From positions 620,001 through 684,000 of the forward strand of contig JAPDRN010000004.1 of assembly GCA_030247855.1 (NCBI GenBank): a stretch of DNA of 64,000 nt, given 5' to 3'. The stretch is from Knufia peltigerae (taxonomy: Eukaryota; Ascomycota; Eurotiomycetes; Chaetothyriales; Trichomeriaceae). Below the pieces are notes generated by a model. That model worked only from the letters and a program-made list of their open reading frames with translations. It made no database searches and was not told the origin of the DNA. Positions 22,263-32,665 of this stretch are shown here, one piece after another (the first letter of the stretch is position 1; every line of letters begins with the position of its first letter). The position numbers were made by a program, and so were the translations under genes.

Positions 22263-23426
22263 TCAACCCATCAACTGACCCAGGTCCTCGGGCGGCCACC
22301 TCGTCTGGGCAAAGGTCAGGCAGCGCTTGATGCTCTGGAGGAACTTCCGGGTGGCCTCGTCGGCCATGATGTGGGCCTGTTTCCCGTCGCTGGCCTCGTG
22401 GAGTTTCTCCCGGGCCGAGCGCTCGTGGATGCCGACCATGGTGACGCCGATGGGCCAGGCGGCCTTCCCGATGGACAGGGTGAGGTACCGGTCGTTGGCC
22501 TCGACGTACCGCCGGGCCTGGGCCGACCGGACGATCTGGCAGATGGGGTCGAGCAAGGCGTGGTCGAGGTCGGCCCTCTCGAACCGGCGGAACAGGGGGG
22601 CGAGGTCTTTGAGGACTTGAAGGTAAGAGGCGTGGGCGGCTTTTCCCGAGGAAGAGGCCTTGACGGACGGGTCCCGCGACGACAGCGCCGAGGACCACTC
22701 GGCCAACAACAGCGTGAAGTACGACGCGAGTTGGCGGTAGAGGTAGGCGTGTGCTGCGGTGTCACTGGCTGGTGGAAGCGCAGACGGGATCAACATGTCC
22801 CTTTCGGGTACGAGTTCGAGGGTCGTCGGGATGGGTCCATTGCTCAGTTTGGGTTTGTTGCTGCTCGTCAAAGACTTGGAGGGAGTTGTGAGTCCGTAGT
22901 ATCGCCTCAGGCGCGAAGGATGAGTTTCGTCGTACAAGGCCACGGGTTCGTTGAGGGATCGCAGTTTGGACCGTAATTCATCATCGGGGATGTCTTGTTC
23001 GGGAGTCGGCGTCGTGGGTGTGGACGATGTTGCTGTCTTGCCATCCTCACCACCAAGAGGTGGATCTTCTGGGAGACCGAGTCTTTTTCTTCTCTTGCGT
23101 TCCTCTTCCCGCTCCTCCTCTTCTCGACGGCGCCGTGATTCTTCGGCCAGTCGACGTTTCTTCTCTTCGCGGGCTGCTGCCCATTCGGCCTCCTCTTCTT
23201 CGAGTTTGCGCTTCTTGGACGCCCGTTCTTCTCTCTCCGCCTCGATCCGTGCTTGTTCGGCGGCGTAGGCTGCTTCTCGGGCCGCTTCGAGCTCGGCGCG
23301 GCGGAGGTACTTTTGAGCGGGTGATTGTGAGGACGTCGACGGTGCTTGTTGTTCTGGAGATTTGGACGGGGTTGGTTTCGGTTTGGATTTGGCGATTTGC
23401 GCCGACATTAACGATTTAAAGTCCAT
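22263..23426 (-). CDS. prp18: Pre-mRNA-splicing factor 18 (Prp18)
   Basis: An intronless frame of 387 aa from ATG 23426 (MDFKSLMSAQIAKSK, the usual fungal start; the frame runs further upstream to 23615 but without family similarity). Prp18 acts with Slu7 in the second catalytic step of splicing in the nucleus. Residues about 40-150 form a long Glu/Arg/Lys/Ala coiled coil typical of the N-terminal part. A PRP4-like SFM segment follows (DDELRSKLRSLNEPVALYDE, then RLRRYYGL). The C-terminal Prp18 domain (about 240-385) includes DPICQIVRSAQARRYVEAND and WPIGVTMVGIHERSAREKL, the family's most conserved loop. The 3' half is markedly GC-rich compared with flanking DNA. Confidence 0.95.
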   Translation of the reverse strand: MDFKSLMSAQIAKSKPKPTPSKSPEQQAPSTSSQSPAQKYLRRAELEAAREAAYAAEQARIEAEREERASKKRKLEEEEAEWAAAREEKKRRLAEESRRRREEEEREEERKRRKRLGLPEDPPLGGEDGKTATSSTPTTPTPEQDIPDDELRSKLRSLNEPVALYDETHPSRLRRYYGLTTPSKSLTSSNKPKLSNGPIPTTLELVPERDMLIPSALPPASDTAAHAYLYRQLASYFTLLLAEWSSALSSRDPSVKASSSGKAAHASYLQVLKDLAPLFRRFERADLDHALLDPICQIVRSAQARRYVEANDRYLTLSIGKAAWPIGVTMVGIHERSAREKLHEASDGKQAHIMADEATRKFLQSIKRCLTFAQTRWPPEDLGQLMG

Positions 23427-26400
23427 GTTTGTGTGTGTTGAGAAGTCTAAAGCTGGGCGAAAGGATGAGAAGCGCTGCGTAGTCGTGCTTAATTCTGCAC
23501 AACAAAAAGACTTGGGGGAAGATTTTCTACGAGGGTCCACAGGCCCCGACGGACACTTATCGCTACGTTTTGCGGGGGCACCAAGGCTGGGCCCGCCGCT
23601 GCTTTTGACGTCCATAGGAACCCACGTCCTCTCCGTCTCCTTCGTATTGCGGCTCGCATGCTCGTATTATTGGGGTCTCACTGTCGCTATAACTCTTGCT
23701 CTTGATGTTCCAGTTGTGCCATTGAACATTTCCACTAGTATTCCAACTACGTCGCAGATGTCGAAGCATAACCCGCAGTACTACCTACATATCGCCCCTT
23801 GGCTTCACGGGGCTAAGCTAGACTCGGAGGCATCGCACAGTTCACGTCTCGGCAAGGCCCAAACTGTAGAGTACGCACCGTACCCAAGTCAAGCTCGTCC
23901 TTCATTGCGACGGGTTGGATGTATCCCTTTCTGGTTCTGAAGGTTGATTGTCCATGGCCCCTGCCTAAGCCCTCCAAAAGCGGCGGTACTTCATTGATCT
24001 GTTCAGCCCGAGAAGCCCGAGGTCCCGCTCGTACCGTAGTTCCCGCACTACGCGTGGCTGAATTTATTGAGTCATGCTAATGAGTTTTGGTACCTAAAAA
24101 GTCCCCACTGAAGCACCGCTGCAACGAAATAAATCTCCTGATCTCCTCCTCGTCTGTACATATTGAACCAGAGGTGAATGCGCTTTATTAATGCCGTTGC
24201 CTCCGCCTGCCAACGTCCCCTATCGAGTCCTACAGATTTTTTGAGTTCAGGCCGCCCGGTTCCAAGTGTTACGAAAGTCACCCGGGCACTCAATCATAGG
24301 CTGAATGTTAGCTTGAGGGGAATTGAGGACACCTATAAAGGAGCCTTCGATGCCCAATTGAAGGGACCGAGGATAGTCTAGTTACCGCCAAACCTCAATC
24401 GCTCATCTCTGCTCAAGATAAACGGAGTATCCGTACAATGAAGGCAACGCACGAATACTCGGCAGCTCAATATGTTCGCGACACCGGTTGTCCTCTCACT
24501 TGGATGTGTCGGTGCTGCTGTACCAGTAACGCAAATGCCGCGATGAAGGAAGAATTCCAGGAGTACGAGCTACGTACCAAGACTCGGCCAGGCACAATCG
24601 TCGGTCGTCCTGCCGGTCGCGAAGCGTATGTCGGAAAGTCGGGGATGAAGTATGAGCAACAATCACAATCACCGAATCAGACGGCGCAGAATGTGTGATG
24701 GCGCCATATCGAATTACGACAAGGGAATATGAGAATAGGAATTCCAATCAACAAGTTTTGATGAGAGCGAGGCTGGGATGGTAGAATGCCTGTGGGATCG
24801 ACACAACCAAGATACCCGAAGTACCGACACTGCAATGAATGCAGCAAAACAAGGCCTTCGCAAAGAAATGTTGTCACTCCTCGTTTTTTACTTGCATGGG
24901 CACTGTAACTCAGCGGTGTGATTGACCAGCAAAGAGATAGCCATTAGAATTGTCTTCAATGGGTTAGGATTCTTTGATTGGTATGATCATCCGAAAAACT
25001 ATGACCGAGGAGGTCTCAAGACACGATTGTTTCGCTTTTGAGGATGTAGACAACCAACGGAAGATAAACGGCCTCCCCGAGTGGCGACAGAAGATATTCC
25101 TCTATGTAGTAACGACAAAGTCGTGGAACAACGTAGGTGATATGGGATGGAATTGGTCATAAACCCTTAGGTACCTACCGGTGTTTCTTTAGTAGAGGAT
25201 TTGCAGTGTTTAGGTAAGTAAATGGTTGCCGGGAAGCCTAATTTGACGGCCATTTTGGGGTAGCGACTATGACAGAAAAACTCGGCAACAGCCTTCATTC
25301 ATTGACCGTAGACAATATTATTCGTAGCAATCTATCTTGCATCAATCCGACACAATTTATCACCGTCGTTGGTCAAACACGACATGAAGATACCATTGTC
25401 AACATGGCATACCTTGACGAACCCTCTCGAGTACCAGTAGGTACCTTTGCCCCTCTTCCTTCTCCAGTCTCAGTCGACCCCAGTTGCCAGTATGTCCACC
25501 ATAAAGAGTTTGTTTCCGCTGTACATTTGAAAACTTCAAATCATCAGCCTCAACTGCAGTTCAAGCCCCGAGTATCCCATGACGGCAATTTAGTATGTCG
25601 GATTCGTTCGACCGCGCTCTGCCAGCGTACGGAGCGGCTTCCGTTCTGGAGGCGATGAGTAACTTCGTGCTGGCATCGCCAATGGTGGATCGTGCAACGC
25701 CAGATGCATGGGCTCGTTTGTATTCCTTGCTTCGAACAATGTTTAGTCGATGTTACCATCAAGCCCGACATGGAACATACCATCAACAAAAGTTGGTGTC
25801 CGGGGCCAATGACTCTCATATCGAGGCAGAGCCGTAGCTTTTCGCCGATGCAGTGTGAGCTTGTAAAGTCCAAAGATTAACGGTGGCAGCGCAAGGAACA
25901 GAGAGATGATTCCAGTGATTGCCTCGACCGACAACGCCATTGCTTCCGAGGTAGGACAGTGCTGCTGTTCAAGGTGGACTGTGCCAGATGCGACGATATG
26001 AAGACATCATTGTGAGACTTTATCTTCTTCCGCTCTGGATCCATCTGCTCCAGTTTGAACCGGTGCTCTTCCCTCATCTTGACTTCGAAAAACCATGGTA
26101 TTGGAAGTTTACGAAAGTGCGACGAGTGCTGAGGCTGTGGCCGAAGCTGCTCGCTTGTCGTCGTCGCCAGCTATTGGCTGGTGCCCGAAAGTGCGCATCC
26201 ACATCCCATTGGACTGCCACGCGCAGATGACGCCTCTGTTTATGGCGTCCAGGATTTGCTCAACCCCTGTCCGAACTTTCGGTGGCTGCCAATGAAATGA
26301 AAACAGTCAATCCTTGCCGAACTGATGAGTGTCCTTTCGCGCCTGATTTTAGGTCGTTGCCCGTGGCATGATGAGTTAGTCCGCGCGCTAACATGAATTG

Positions 26401-26723
26401 TCACTTGCTGGGGTCAGGGCCAGTGGGCGCAGCAGGACAACCTCGCACTTTCGGTATTGACCAATGAGGCATCTCGCGAAATCCAAGGCAGGAGACAGCC
26501 TGACCGCAACGAGCCCATCTTTTCTGGAGTGCAGATTTTTCAATGTGAAGGACCTGAGCGGAAAGGTAGGCATATATGGTGCGACCTTGTCTTTGCCGAA
26601 TTCGCTTCCACATTCATACCTCTGCTTGCATGCAACACCAAAAGTTGTTTGCTTGTATTCACTGAAGAAACCAGATTGTAATTGAGTGTGAATCAACCCG
26701 TGACCATCCGCCTGGACGCTATC
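23427..26723. other. Long gene-poor interval
   Basis: Across 3.3 kb only one small candidate gene (25743-25940, -) is noted. Other open frames on either strand overlap each other and lack recognisable features. A TAGGTACCTA palindrome occurs at 25168-25177 and an ACGGAGTA motif at 24422. Confidence 0.45.
25743..25940 (-). CDS. Possible small single-pass membrane protein
   Basis: A 65-aa frame starting at ATG 25940. Residues 4-30 (start MALSVEAITGIISLF) form one strong hydrophobic helix followed by a basic stretch, HRRKA. Small fungal proteins with this layout are common next to incompatibility-type genes, but I cannot name a family. It may be only a first exon. The Clr5-ankyrin locus begins about 0.8 kb to the right on the other strand. 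Confidence 0.4.
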   Translation of the reverse strand: MALSVEAITGIISLFLALPPLIFGLYKLTLHRRKATALPRYESHWPRTPTFVDGMFHVGLDGNID

Positions 26724-28218
26724 ATGACGTCTCTGGTTCACGAGCATGACGACGAGGAGTGGTTGTCACATAAGCCCTTCATCGAGGAACACTACATGGG
26801 CAAAAACTGCACACTGGACTGGGTAAGAGAGGAGCTTATGAAACGTCGCTCATTCAATGCTAGGTAAGGAATCCACCAGAACTGTACGATCTTCATCTAA
26901 ATATGAGATGTAGCATCCATCAGTACAAGAGAAAACTAAAGTCATGGCGCTTCGCCAAAAATTACAAGGCCAGCGACTGGCAGGGAGTGACAAAAGCCAT
27001 AGGTCGCCTTGGCTTAAATCAAGACGACGTCCAGATAAAGATTCATTCTAGACCCTTGAACAAAACCCAGATGCAGATTGCACGAGCTTGCAGGCGCCAT
27101 GACTTACCATCGATGAAACGCAAATGGCGTGCAGGGAAGGCCACCAGAATCGCTCTGCCTTAAATACGAGCTGATAGTATCCAGGTTCAAGTCCACTTAC
27201 GCCTGAACATGTTGAGATTGTGAACCATGCGCCGCATAACATGATGCATCTCCAGCTTGACTTGCCAGGTCTAAATCTCATCAAGAGCATGCTGCAATTT
27301 TCCAATTCTTTCACAATACCCGATTCTCAGACAAGTTCGCAGCAAACAAGGCAGCAAACATTTTCAAGGGGGTCAGAATATGTCCTTCAGACGACGAACA
27401 CTTCAGTATACACCACTCGAGCTCCTGATCTCATGACGGCAGGTCCCGGGCCTCTCGAACCTACCAGCCAGGAACATGCTCAAAATCTGTCAAGCCTTGT
27501 CTCTCATGGTGTAGAGGACTCTTCGTGCAGTTGTTCTACTGAGCAATTGTGGTCAAAATCAGTGGCTGGGTCACTTTCTTCACGGGCTCTTTTTCCACAA
27601 GGGTCCAGCCACCTTCTGGAGGAACTCAATTCTCAATTATGCTCGCCAGAATTGGTTGGCGACCTTGCGCGAATTGGGTGTGCTATATTTTTGCTTTCCA
27701 ATAATAATTTGCCTGGGCTTCAATTCGAAGGCTTCGTGCGCTTCATGGTCAGCCAACCTCTTCAACAACTGCGCAATTGTCTGTCCTTGGTTTCGTCTGA
27801 ATGTTTGCAACGCTTCCTAGACGGTGTCCTGATTTACGCCGCAACTAACGGTCGGATCGACTTGTTGTCTCTCCTTTGGGATTACGGGTATGACCTAGGA
27901 AGGCATGTTCGCGATATGGACGGTTGGGAAACCACCACGGCGATGCACCAAGGTATTCTCAGAAACGAACTTTCTTTTTGCAAGAAACTCATTGAACTGG
28001 GAGTTAATCTTACGGCTACTCCAAGAACTCCAGACAGCCATCCGGGTGTCATGGAAGCTGAGTATTCTGTTGAAACATGGGTCTTAGATGACGGCAAGAT
28101 GCCCTACGAAACGAGTACTATTTTCTTGGCCGCGGAGCGTCTCCCGGATCTCATAAGATCGGAACTTCCAAATCTTGCACCTTCTCTTGCCGAAAGCCTT
28201 CTACCAGTAGCGGTGTAA
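26724..28218 (+). CDS. Clr5-domain protein, N-terminal part of an ankyrin-repeat locus, ending at an in-frame TAA
   Basis: The model is join(26724..26863,26914..27128,27185..28218), 462 aa. Exons 1-2 encode a Clr5 domain: WLSHKPFIEEHYMGKN, TLDWVREEL, FNAS joined to IHQYKRKLKSWRFAKN. This short fungal DNA-binding-like domain is usually at the N-terminus of ankyrin or TPR proteins. Intron 1 is canonical. Intron 2 uses a weak GTGCAG donor, chosen because phase and stop avoidance demand it. The last exon holds a spacer and degenerate ankyrin helices. The frame ends at TAA 28216-28218, in the middle of what reads as an ankyrin helix. It then stays open for 676 codons in the same phase from ATG 28225. 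Confidence 0.7.
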
Positions 28219-28224
28219 GCTGGA

Positions 28225-30255
28225 ATGGATATTCCCGAGATCTCTGAACTTATATCGGGAGGCGCCGATATTAATGGAATCGACGGTAGATTGTGGACGG
28301 CTCTGCATTACGCCATATCTCGAGAAGATGTATCGTTGACACAGTATCTTCTAGACAATGGCGCATCTCCTGATGGGCGGAGCAGTGAAAGCGCCGTGCC
28401 CGTGCACACAGACTTGGGCCCTGGGCAGTCCTGGCCACTATCCTTTCTCTTGACCCCATTGGTTTTAGCAGTTAAGCTCAACAACTCGGTACTTTGCGAG
28501 ATCCTCATCGAAGCCCAAGCAAATGTAAATCTTTCAATGAAAGACAAGCTCCCCGGGTTCTTCGAAAGTGACATGGCGGATCTTTGTGAAAGCTACTTTT
28601 CGGTCCTCCACTTCAATTTTGCGTCCTACATAGAAGATGGAGAAGCCGAGATACGTTCTGACGAGGGTGACATGTGCCTTTACTTTCTCGGTACTGAAAG
28701 CGCTTTGTGGTGCAATCTCTGGACGGCTATTGAGGTTGCCGCGGCTGATGGACTTACGGAGATTCTTGAATTGCTGTTGCAGAACGGAGCAGACTTACAG
28801 ATGGATTACACATCTTCCCCCTTGGTCTTAGCTGCTGGGTTCGGTAAAGTCAAAGATGTCGAACTATTGCTGGACAATGGAGCAGAACTACACCATGTCG
28901 CAAATGATGACTTGGAACTTTCCGCCTTGCAGGTTGCTTGCCTTTGTGGTCACGCTGCAATCGTGTCAAGACTTATTGAAGCAGGGGGCAGCATTGATGA
29001 TCCTGATATGGCAGGACCGACTCCACTGCAGTGTGCGGCAATGAGAGGCAATGTGGAAATTGTAAGGGACCTACTGATACGAGGCGCAGATCCTGATGCT
29101 ATGCCTGATACATATCACGGGCTTACGGCCCTCCAAGGTGCAATATCCTACGACCGCAAAGAAGTTTTCGAGTGTCTCTTAGAGTATTGGGACGATACAA
29201 ATGCGCTCCCTGGAAAATGGGATGATTGCGATGACAATGGAACTCTGCTCTCAGTAGCTGCATCGGCCGATTGCTCTGATTACTTGTTGCGCCTTCTGGA
29301 ACTCAAGTTGGATCTTGATCACAGATTACGGTGTGGTTACACACGTGTGGAGGTTGCGCTTCTTAAGGCTGCCGAATGGGGCAGCTGTCGAAATATGCGT
29401 ATTCTTCTCAGAGAAGCGACCTTTCTTTCACCGGACGTTCTCACCAAAGCTCTCAATATGGTGAGTCCAGCTGATCCTGGCGCTCCGGACATTATGAGGA
29501 CACTACTGGATCGGGGCGGGATACTTCGTCAAACTAAGCCATCGGTCCTATGCATAGAGAGTCTGAAGGAAATGAAAACATTGTTGGCAAGAGGGGCAGA
29601 TGTCAATGAGCCTGCACAGGAAAAATACCGGTTTCACCGGACAGCGTTGCAGAATGCAGTCTTTCGACGAGACCTCCCCATGACCAAGTTCTTACTTGAA
29701 ATGGGGGCAAATATCAATGCACCACCGACGAGCATGCATGGACACACAGCGTTTCAGGATGCAGTCAGGCAACGATACCTCGCCATGACCAAGTTCTTAC
29801 TTGAAAAAGGGGCAGATATCAATGCACCACCAGTGGCGAACGGCGGACGAACGGCTCTTCAGAACGCTAGCGAAAATGGAGACATCGCCATTTTCAAGCT
29901 TCTACTCGACCACGGAGCAGATGTGAACGCTCCTCCTGCTGAAACAGGTGGGGTGACTGCGCTTCAAGCGGCTTCTATCGGTGGCTATCTGGGGATTGCC
30001 GAGATCCTCATTCAAGCGGGTGCCGACATAGGCGCACCTGCATCTTCGGAGGAGGGCAGAACAGCGCTCAATGGTGCAGCAGAACACGGTCGCTTGGACA
30101 TGGTCAAGCTTTTGCTCGACAACTACCGACTCAAAGATGGCGAATCGTTATCGCAACTGTGCGATGAGGCCGTCGGGTACGCAAAGAGAGAACTTCACTG
30201 GGGATCCGTGGAGCTTCTCGAGAAGTACCAGCGACCACCAAACCTCAGCCCGTGA
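28225..30255 (+). CDS. Ankyrin-repeat protein, in frame with the upstream Clr5 exons
   Basis: A 676-aa intronless frame starting six bases after the TAA that ends the Clr5 part, and in the same frame. It begins in mid-repeat (EISELISGGADINGIDG, then TALHYAI) and contains more than ten ankyrin repeats with the GADxN and TALQxA signatures. These repeats act in protein binding. Two adjacent repeats are nearly identical at DNA level (29678-29726 and 29783-29831). The open frame shows no decay, so either the stop is recent, or it is bypassed or an error, or the downstream part is expressed separately. The most natural protein is a single Clr5-ankyrin polypeptide, as seen widely in Pezizomycotina. 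Confidence 0.75.
   Translation: MDIPEISELISGGADINGIDGRLWTALHYAISREDVSLTQYLLDNGASPDGRSSESAVPVHTDLGPGQSWPLSFLLTPLVLAVKLNNSVLCEILIEAQANVNLSMKDKLPGFFESDMADLCESYFSVLHFNFASYIEDGEAEIRSDEGDMCLYFLGTESALWCNLWTAIEVAAADGLTEILELLLQNGADLQMDYTSSPLVLAAGFGKVKDVELLLDNGAELHHVANDDLELSALQVACLCGHAAIVSRLIEAGGSIDDPDMAGPTPLQCAAMRGNVEIVRDLLIRGADPDAMPDTYHGLTALQGAISYDRKEVFECLLEYWDDTNALPGKWDDCDDNGTLLSVAASADCSDYLLRLLELKLDLDHRLRCGYTRVEVALLKAAEWGSCRNMRILLREATFLSPDVLTKALNMVSPADPGAPDIMRTLLDRGGILRQTKPSVLCIESLKEMKTLLARGADVNEPAQEKYRFHRTALQNAVFRRDLPMTKFLLEMGANINAPPTSMHGHTAFQDAVRQRYLAMTKFLLEKGADINAPPVANGGRTALQNASENGDIAIFKLLLDHGADVNAPPAETGGVTALQAASIGGYLGIAEILIQAGADIGAPASSEEGRTALNGAAEHGRLDMVKLLLDNYRLKDGESLSQLCDEAVGYAKRELHWGSVELLEKYQRPPNLSP
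29678..29831 (+). repeat. Near-identical pair of ankyrin repeat units
   Basis: A 49-nt block at 29678-29726 recurs at 29783-29831 with three differences, spaced 105 nt (35 codons). Both encode MTKFLLE followed by a GA(N/D)INAPP turn. The similarity at DNA level points to recent unit duplication or conversion. Confidence 0.85.
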
Positions 30256-31032
30256 ATGTCGCCAAGGCGGAATAAAGAGACGAGATTTTGTCAAGTTGGT
30301 CATGACAGGTACAGACACGCCGAGCAAGGCGTAGAGAAATTGATCAACGGTAGGAAATAGGGCGAAGGATGGCGACGACAATTGGAAGGATATGGATGAC
30401 ATGACCTGCCCCCCCGAGACTGGGGTTTTACGACGTTCACGACTAACGAATTTTTCATACGATGGATTGACTTTACAATTTGTGTCAACCACCATTGACA
30501 TTGATTTTCCATAGGGACTATACGACAATTGGCAATGGCATACGGAAGTTGGATTATAATTTGGATCTGGAGAATTGTCCCCCGCCCCCGTCAAGGGCAG
30601 GTGAATCAGGTCAGCTCGACCCTTTTGCAATGAAAACGCGAAAACAAGGCAAGAAGTCGGTTTGTAGAATGAGACAAGACTCTGGGAGAGGACCATGACG
30701 CAACGTGATGTGAGATGGGATAATGAGATATATGAGTGAGAATGATGGAATTTGAATATGATCCTTTTCGTTTTGGAATTTGTGATTGATCTTTTCTGTA
30801 TCCCCTTTTTCTTATGAGAAAAACATGAAAAGGAAAAAAGAAGTAACAATCTTGTTTTGGTATTTTAAGCAGATATCGTAGTAATCAAGGTTGTTACGAA
30901 TGGTAAACTTTGATATTGCTGATTACTTGACCAAATCTTCATGTCTCCCCTTTACCTTTCCGGTCCTTTCTCCTCATCGGAATGTTGCCAGAGAAAAAAA
31001 AAGGAGAAATAGCAAAGTACAGAGACCTCAAC
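30256..31032. other. Convergent 3' intergenic region
   Basis: No gene supported. A long minus-strand open frame (30148-30849) is Ser/Phe/Lys-rich without a domain and overlaps the ankyrin 3' end, so it is not called. Confidence 0.45.
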
Positions 31033-31913
31033 TTACTGTTGAACGTATTTGTCTCCGATACCTCTCTGAACGGCTGGTCTCGCCGCGATGCGGTCGATCC
31101 ACTTCAGCAGGTGAGGAAAAGGTTTCATCTCTTCGGCACTGAAACCGCTCCTTTCCCATCCCTTGACCCAGGGCCAAGTCTTGATGTCCGCCACGCTGTA
31201 TTTTCCTTTGCCCTTTCCGGCCAGGTAATCACGAGGTTGACCTCCTGTGTAGATTCCCGAAAGACGGATTTCCAAAACCCCATAAACCCGAAGGGTTTCA
31301 TTCTTGTACCTGTTGATTGCGTCTGTTGAGGAGATGACTTGTTAGTATGAAATGTAGTCAATAGAATCGGACGTATACAATCGGGTCTCTGGTTGATATG
31401 ATGGTAGGTTTCAGGGCAAGGATTTCAAAAGTCACACAAAGAAGAAGACAAAAACTCACATGGGATCTTTTCAGGGGCGGCACGCGTGAAGTGGTTGACC
31501 TGGCCTTGGTAGGGGGCACCTCCACCGTGCCAGAAGAACATCCACTGGAGGGCCTCGTTGCGTTCGAGGTCGTCGGTGAACCCGAAGACGTCGTCCTTGT
31601 CGAAGAACTTTTCCAGGTACAACATTTGCGCCGACGTCTCGATGACGGGGAACGGGGGGGACTTGGAGTTGTCCACCAGGGTCGGGATGCGACCGTTGGG
31701 GTTGAGCCTGAGGAACCACTCCTTTTTCTGTTCGTTGGTCATGATGTTGATCAGGGTCGTGCCCCATTCGGTGCCGTAGACGTCGTGGAGCTCCTCCAGC
31801 ATGATCTGCGTGGCCTGCCCGTTGGGGGTGTTTTGGGTGATGAGGTGCAGACCTTTGGCCGAAGACACCTCCTTGGGCGTGTCGGAGATGTAGAGGTTCG
31901 ACGACGAAGACAT
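31033..31913 (-). CDS. Glutathione S-transferase (Ure2/GstB-like)
   Basis: The model is complement(join(31033..31322,31460..31913)), 247 aa, with a 137-nt phase-1 intron (GTGAGT..CAG). It conjugates glutathione to electrophiles in the cytosol. The N-terminal thioredoxin fold shows GLHLITQNTPNGQATQIMLEE, then LNPNGRIPTLVD with the cis-Pro loop, then VIETSAQMLYL with the Glu-Ser/Thr glutathione-binding pair. The C-terminal helical domain is completed by exon 2 (YSVADIKTWPWVKGW and the ending KWIDRIAARPAVQRG). The exon join gives the codon TAC and restores NRYKNETLRVYGVLE, which supports it. Length is normal. Exon 1 is GC-rich. Confidence 0.93.
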
Positions 31914-32665
31914 TTTGTACGACGGTGGTGGTGGTGACGTCCAAAAAACAAAAAAAAGATCTGGTTCGATACGACGTGTACTGCCTAACCCCGTAAGTAC
32001 CTACTAGGGTGGTCTTTCTGTGAGAGAGAGAAAGTGAAGAGGTGAAGAAGCTGAGCACGGAATGTAGAGTAGAAGGATCTTTCTGGTCTTCAAGTTTCGA
32101 CAGACAAACAAGACCGACACATATAGATAGACAAGGTCACTAGAAGAAAACTCGTAAAAGAGTACTATGTAAGCTCAATATTGCGCAATCTGTGAATCTG
32201 CGGACCTTTTGAAGACCTCATGGAAATGCATCCGATGCCCATGATGTATTTGTAAGGTGAGGGGTAAAGCAGCCCCGTATCTCTCCAAATCGGAGGTGAT
32301 AGATAATCCGTAAATAAATGTCGTCATCTGCTTGTTCTTCTGCGGCCTAATAAGATGTTCCGTATTCATTGTACGTACCTGCCCGGTGGATATATTTTCC
32401 CTTTCCGAATTCCATGGATCCCTCATATCCCAGGTATCAATTCCCATTTCCATGTCCGATATCTTGTTATCAATCAGATACCCTTGTCTTCTCGACCATT
32501 CGAAATAAAACAAACCAGCCATCCAATCCATATACTCCCAGTCGGCTATATTCCAAATCGAAATCGTGTGCTATTCGTATACGATACCAAAAGAGGAGTT
32601 CCTCAGATTGATGACCACCTGTAGTATCAACCAAAAAAAAGAGCAATCAGGCCGTGACGTTAATT
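31914..32665. other. Intergenic: GST promoter and transcription-factor 3' flank
   Basis: No coding frame with support. It includes a GAGA-rich stretch near 32019-32034 in the GST leader region. Confidence 0.45.

Noticed and set aside
22260..22976. Long plus-strand ORF opposite prp18
   Set aside because: It is an antisense shadow of GC-rich prp18 coding sequence with Gly/Arg/Val-rich composition and no domain.
27048..27314. Minus-strand ORF at the Clr5 intron
   Set aside because: It overlaps the Clr5 exon and intron and has no domain; probably a shadow frame.
28215..28289. GTAAGC..TAG intron that would remove the ankyrin in-frame stop
   Set aside because: It keeps frame and size is normal, but it would delete the clear ankyrin block EISELISGGADING; the block reads as coding, so the stop is kept as an anomaly.
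30148..30849. 233-codon minus-strand ORF downstream of the ankyrin gene
   Set aside because: Ser/Phe/Lys-rich, overlaps the ankyrin 3' end, no recognisable motif.
31398..31937. Plus-strand ORF opposite GST exon 1
   Set aside because: Antisense shadow of a clear glutathione S-transferase; no ATG-led conserved domain.
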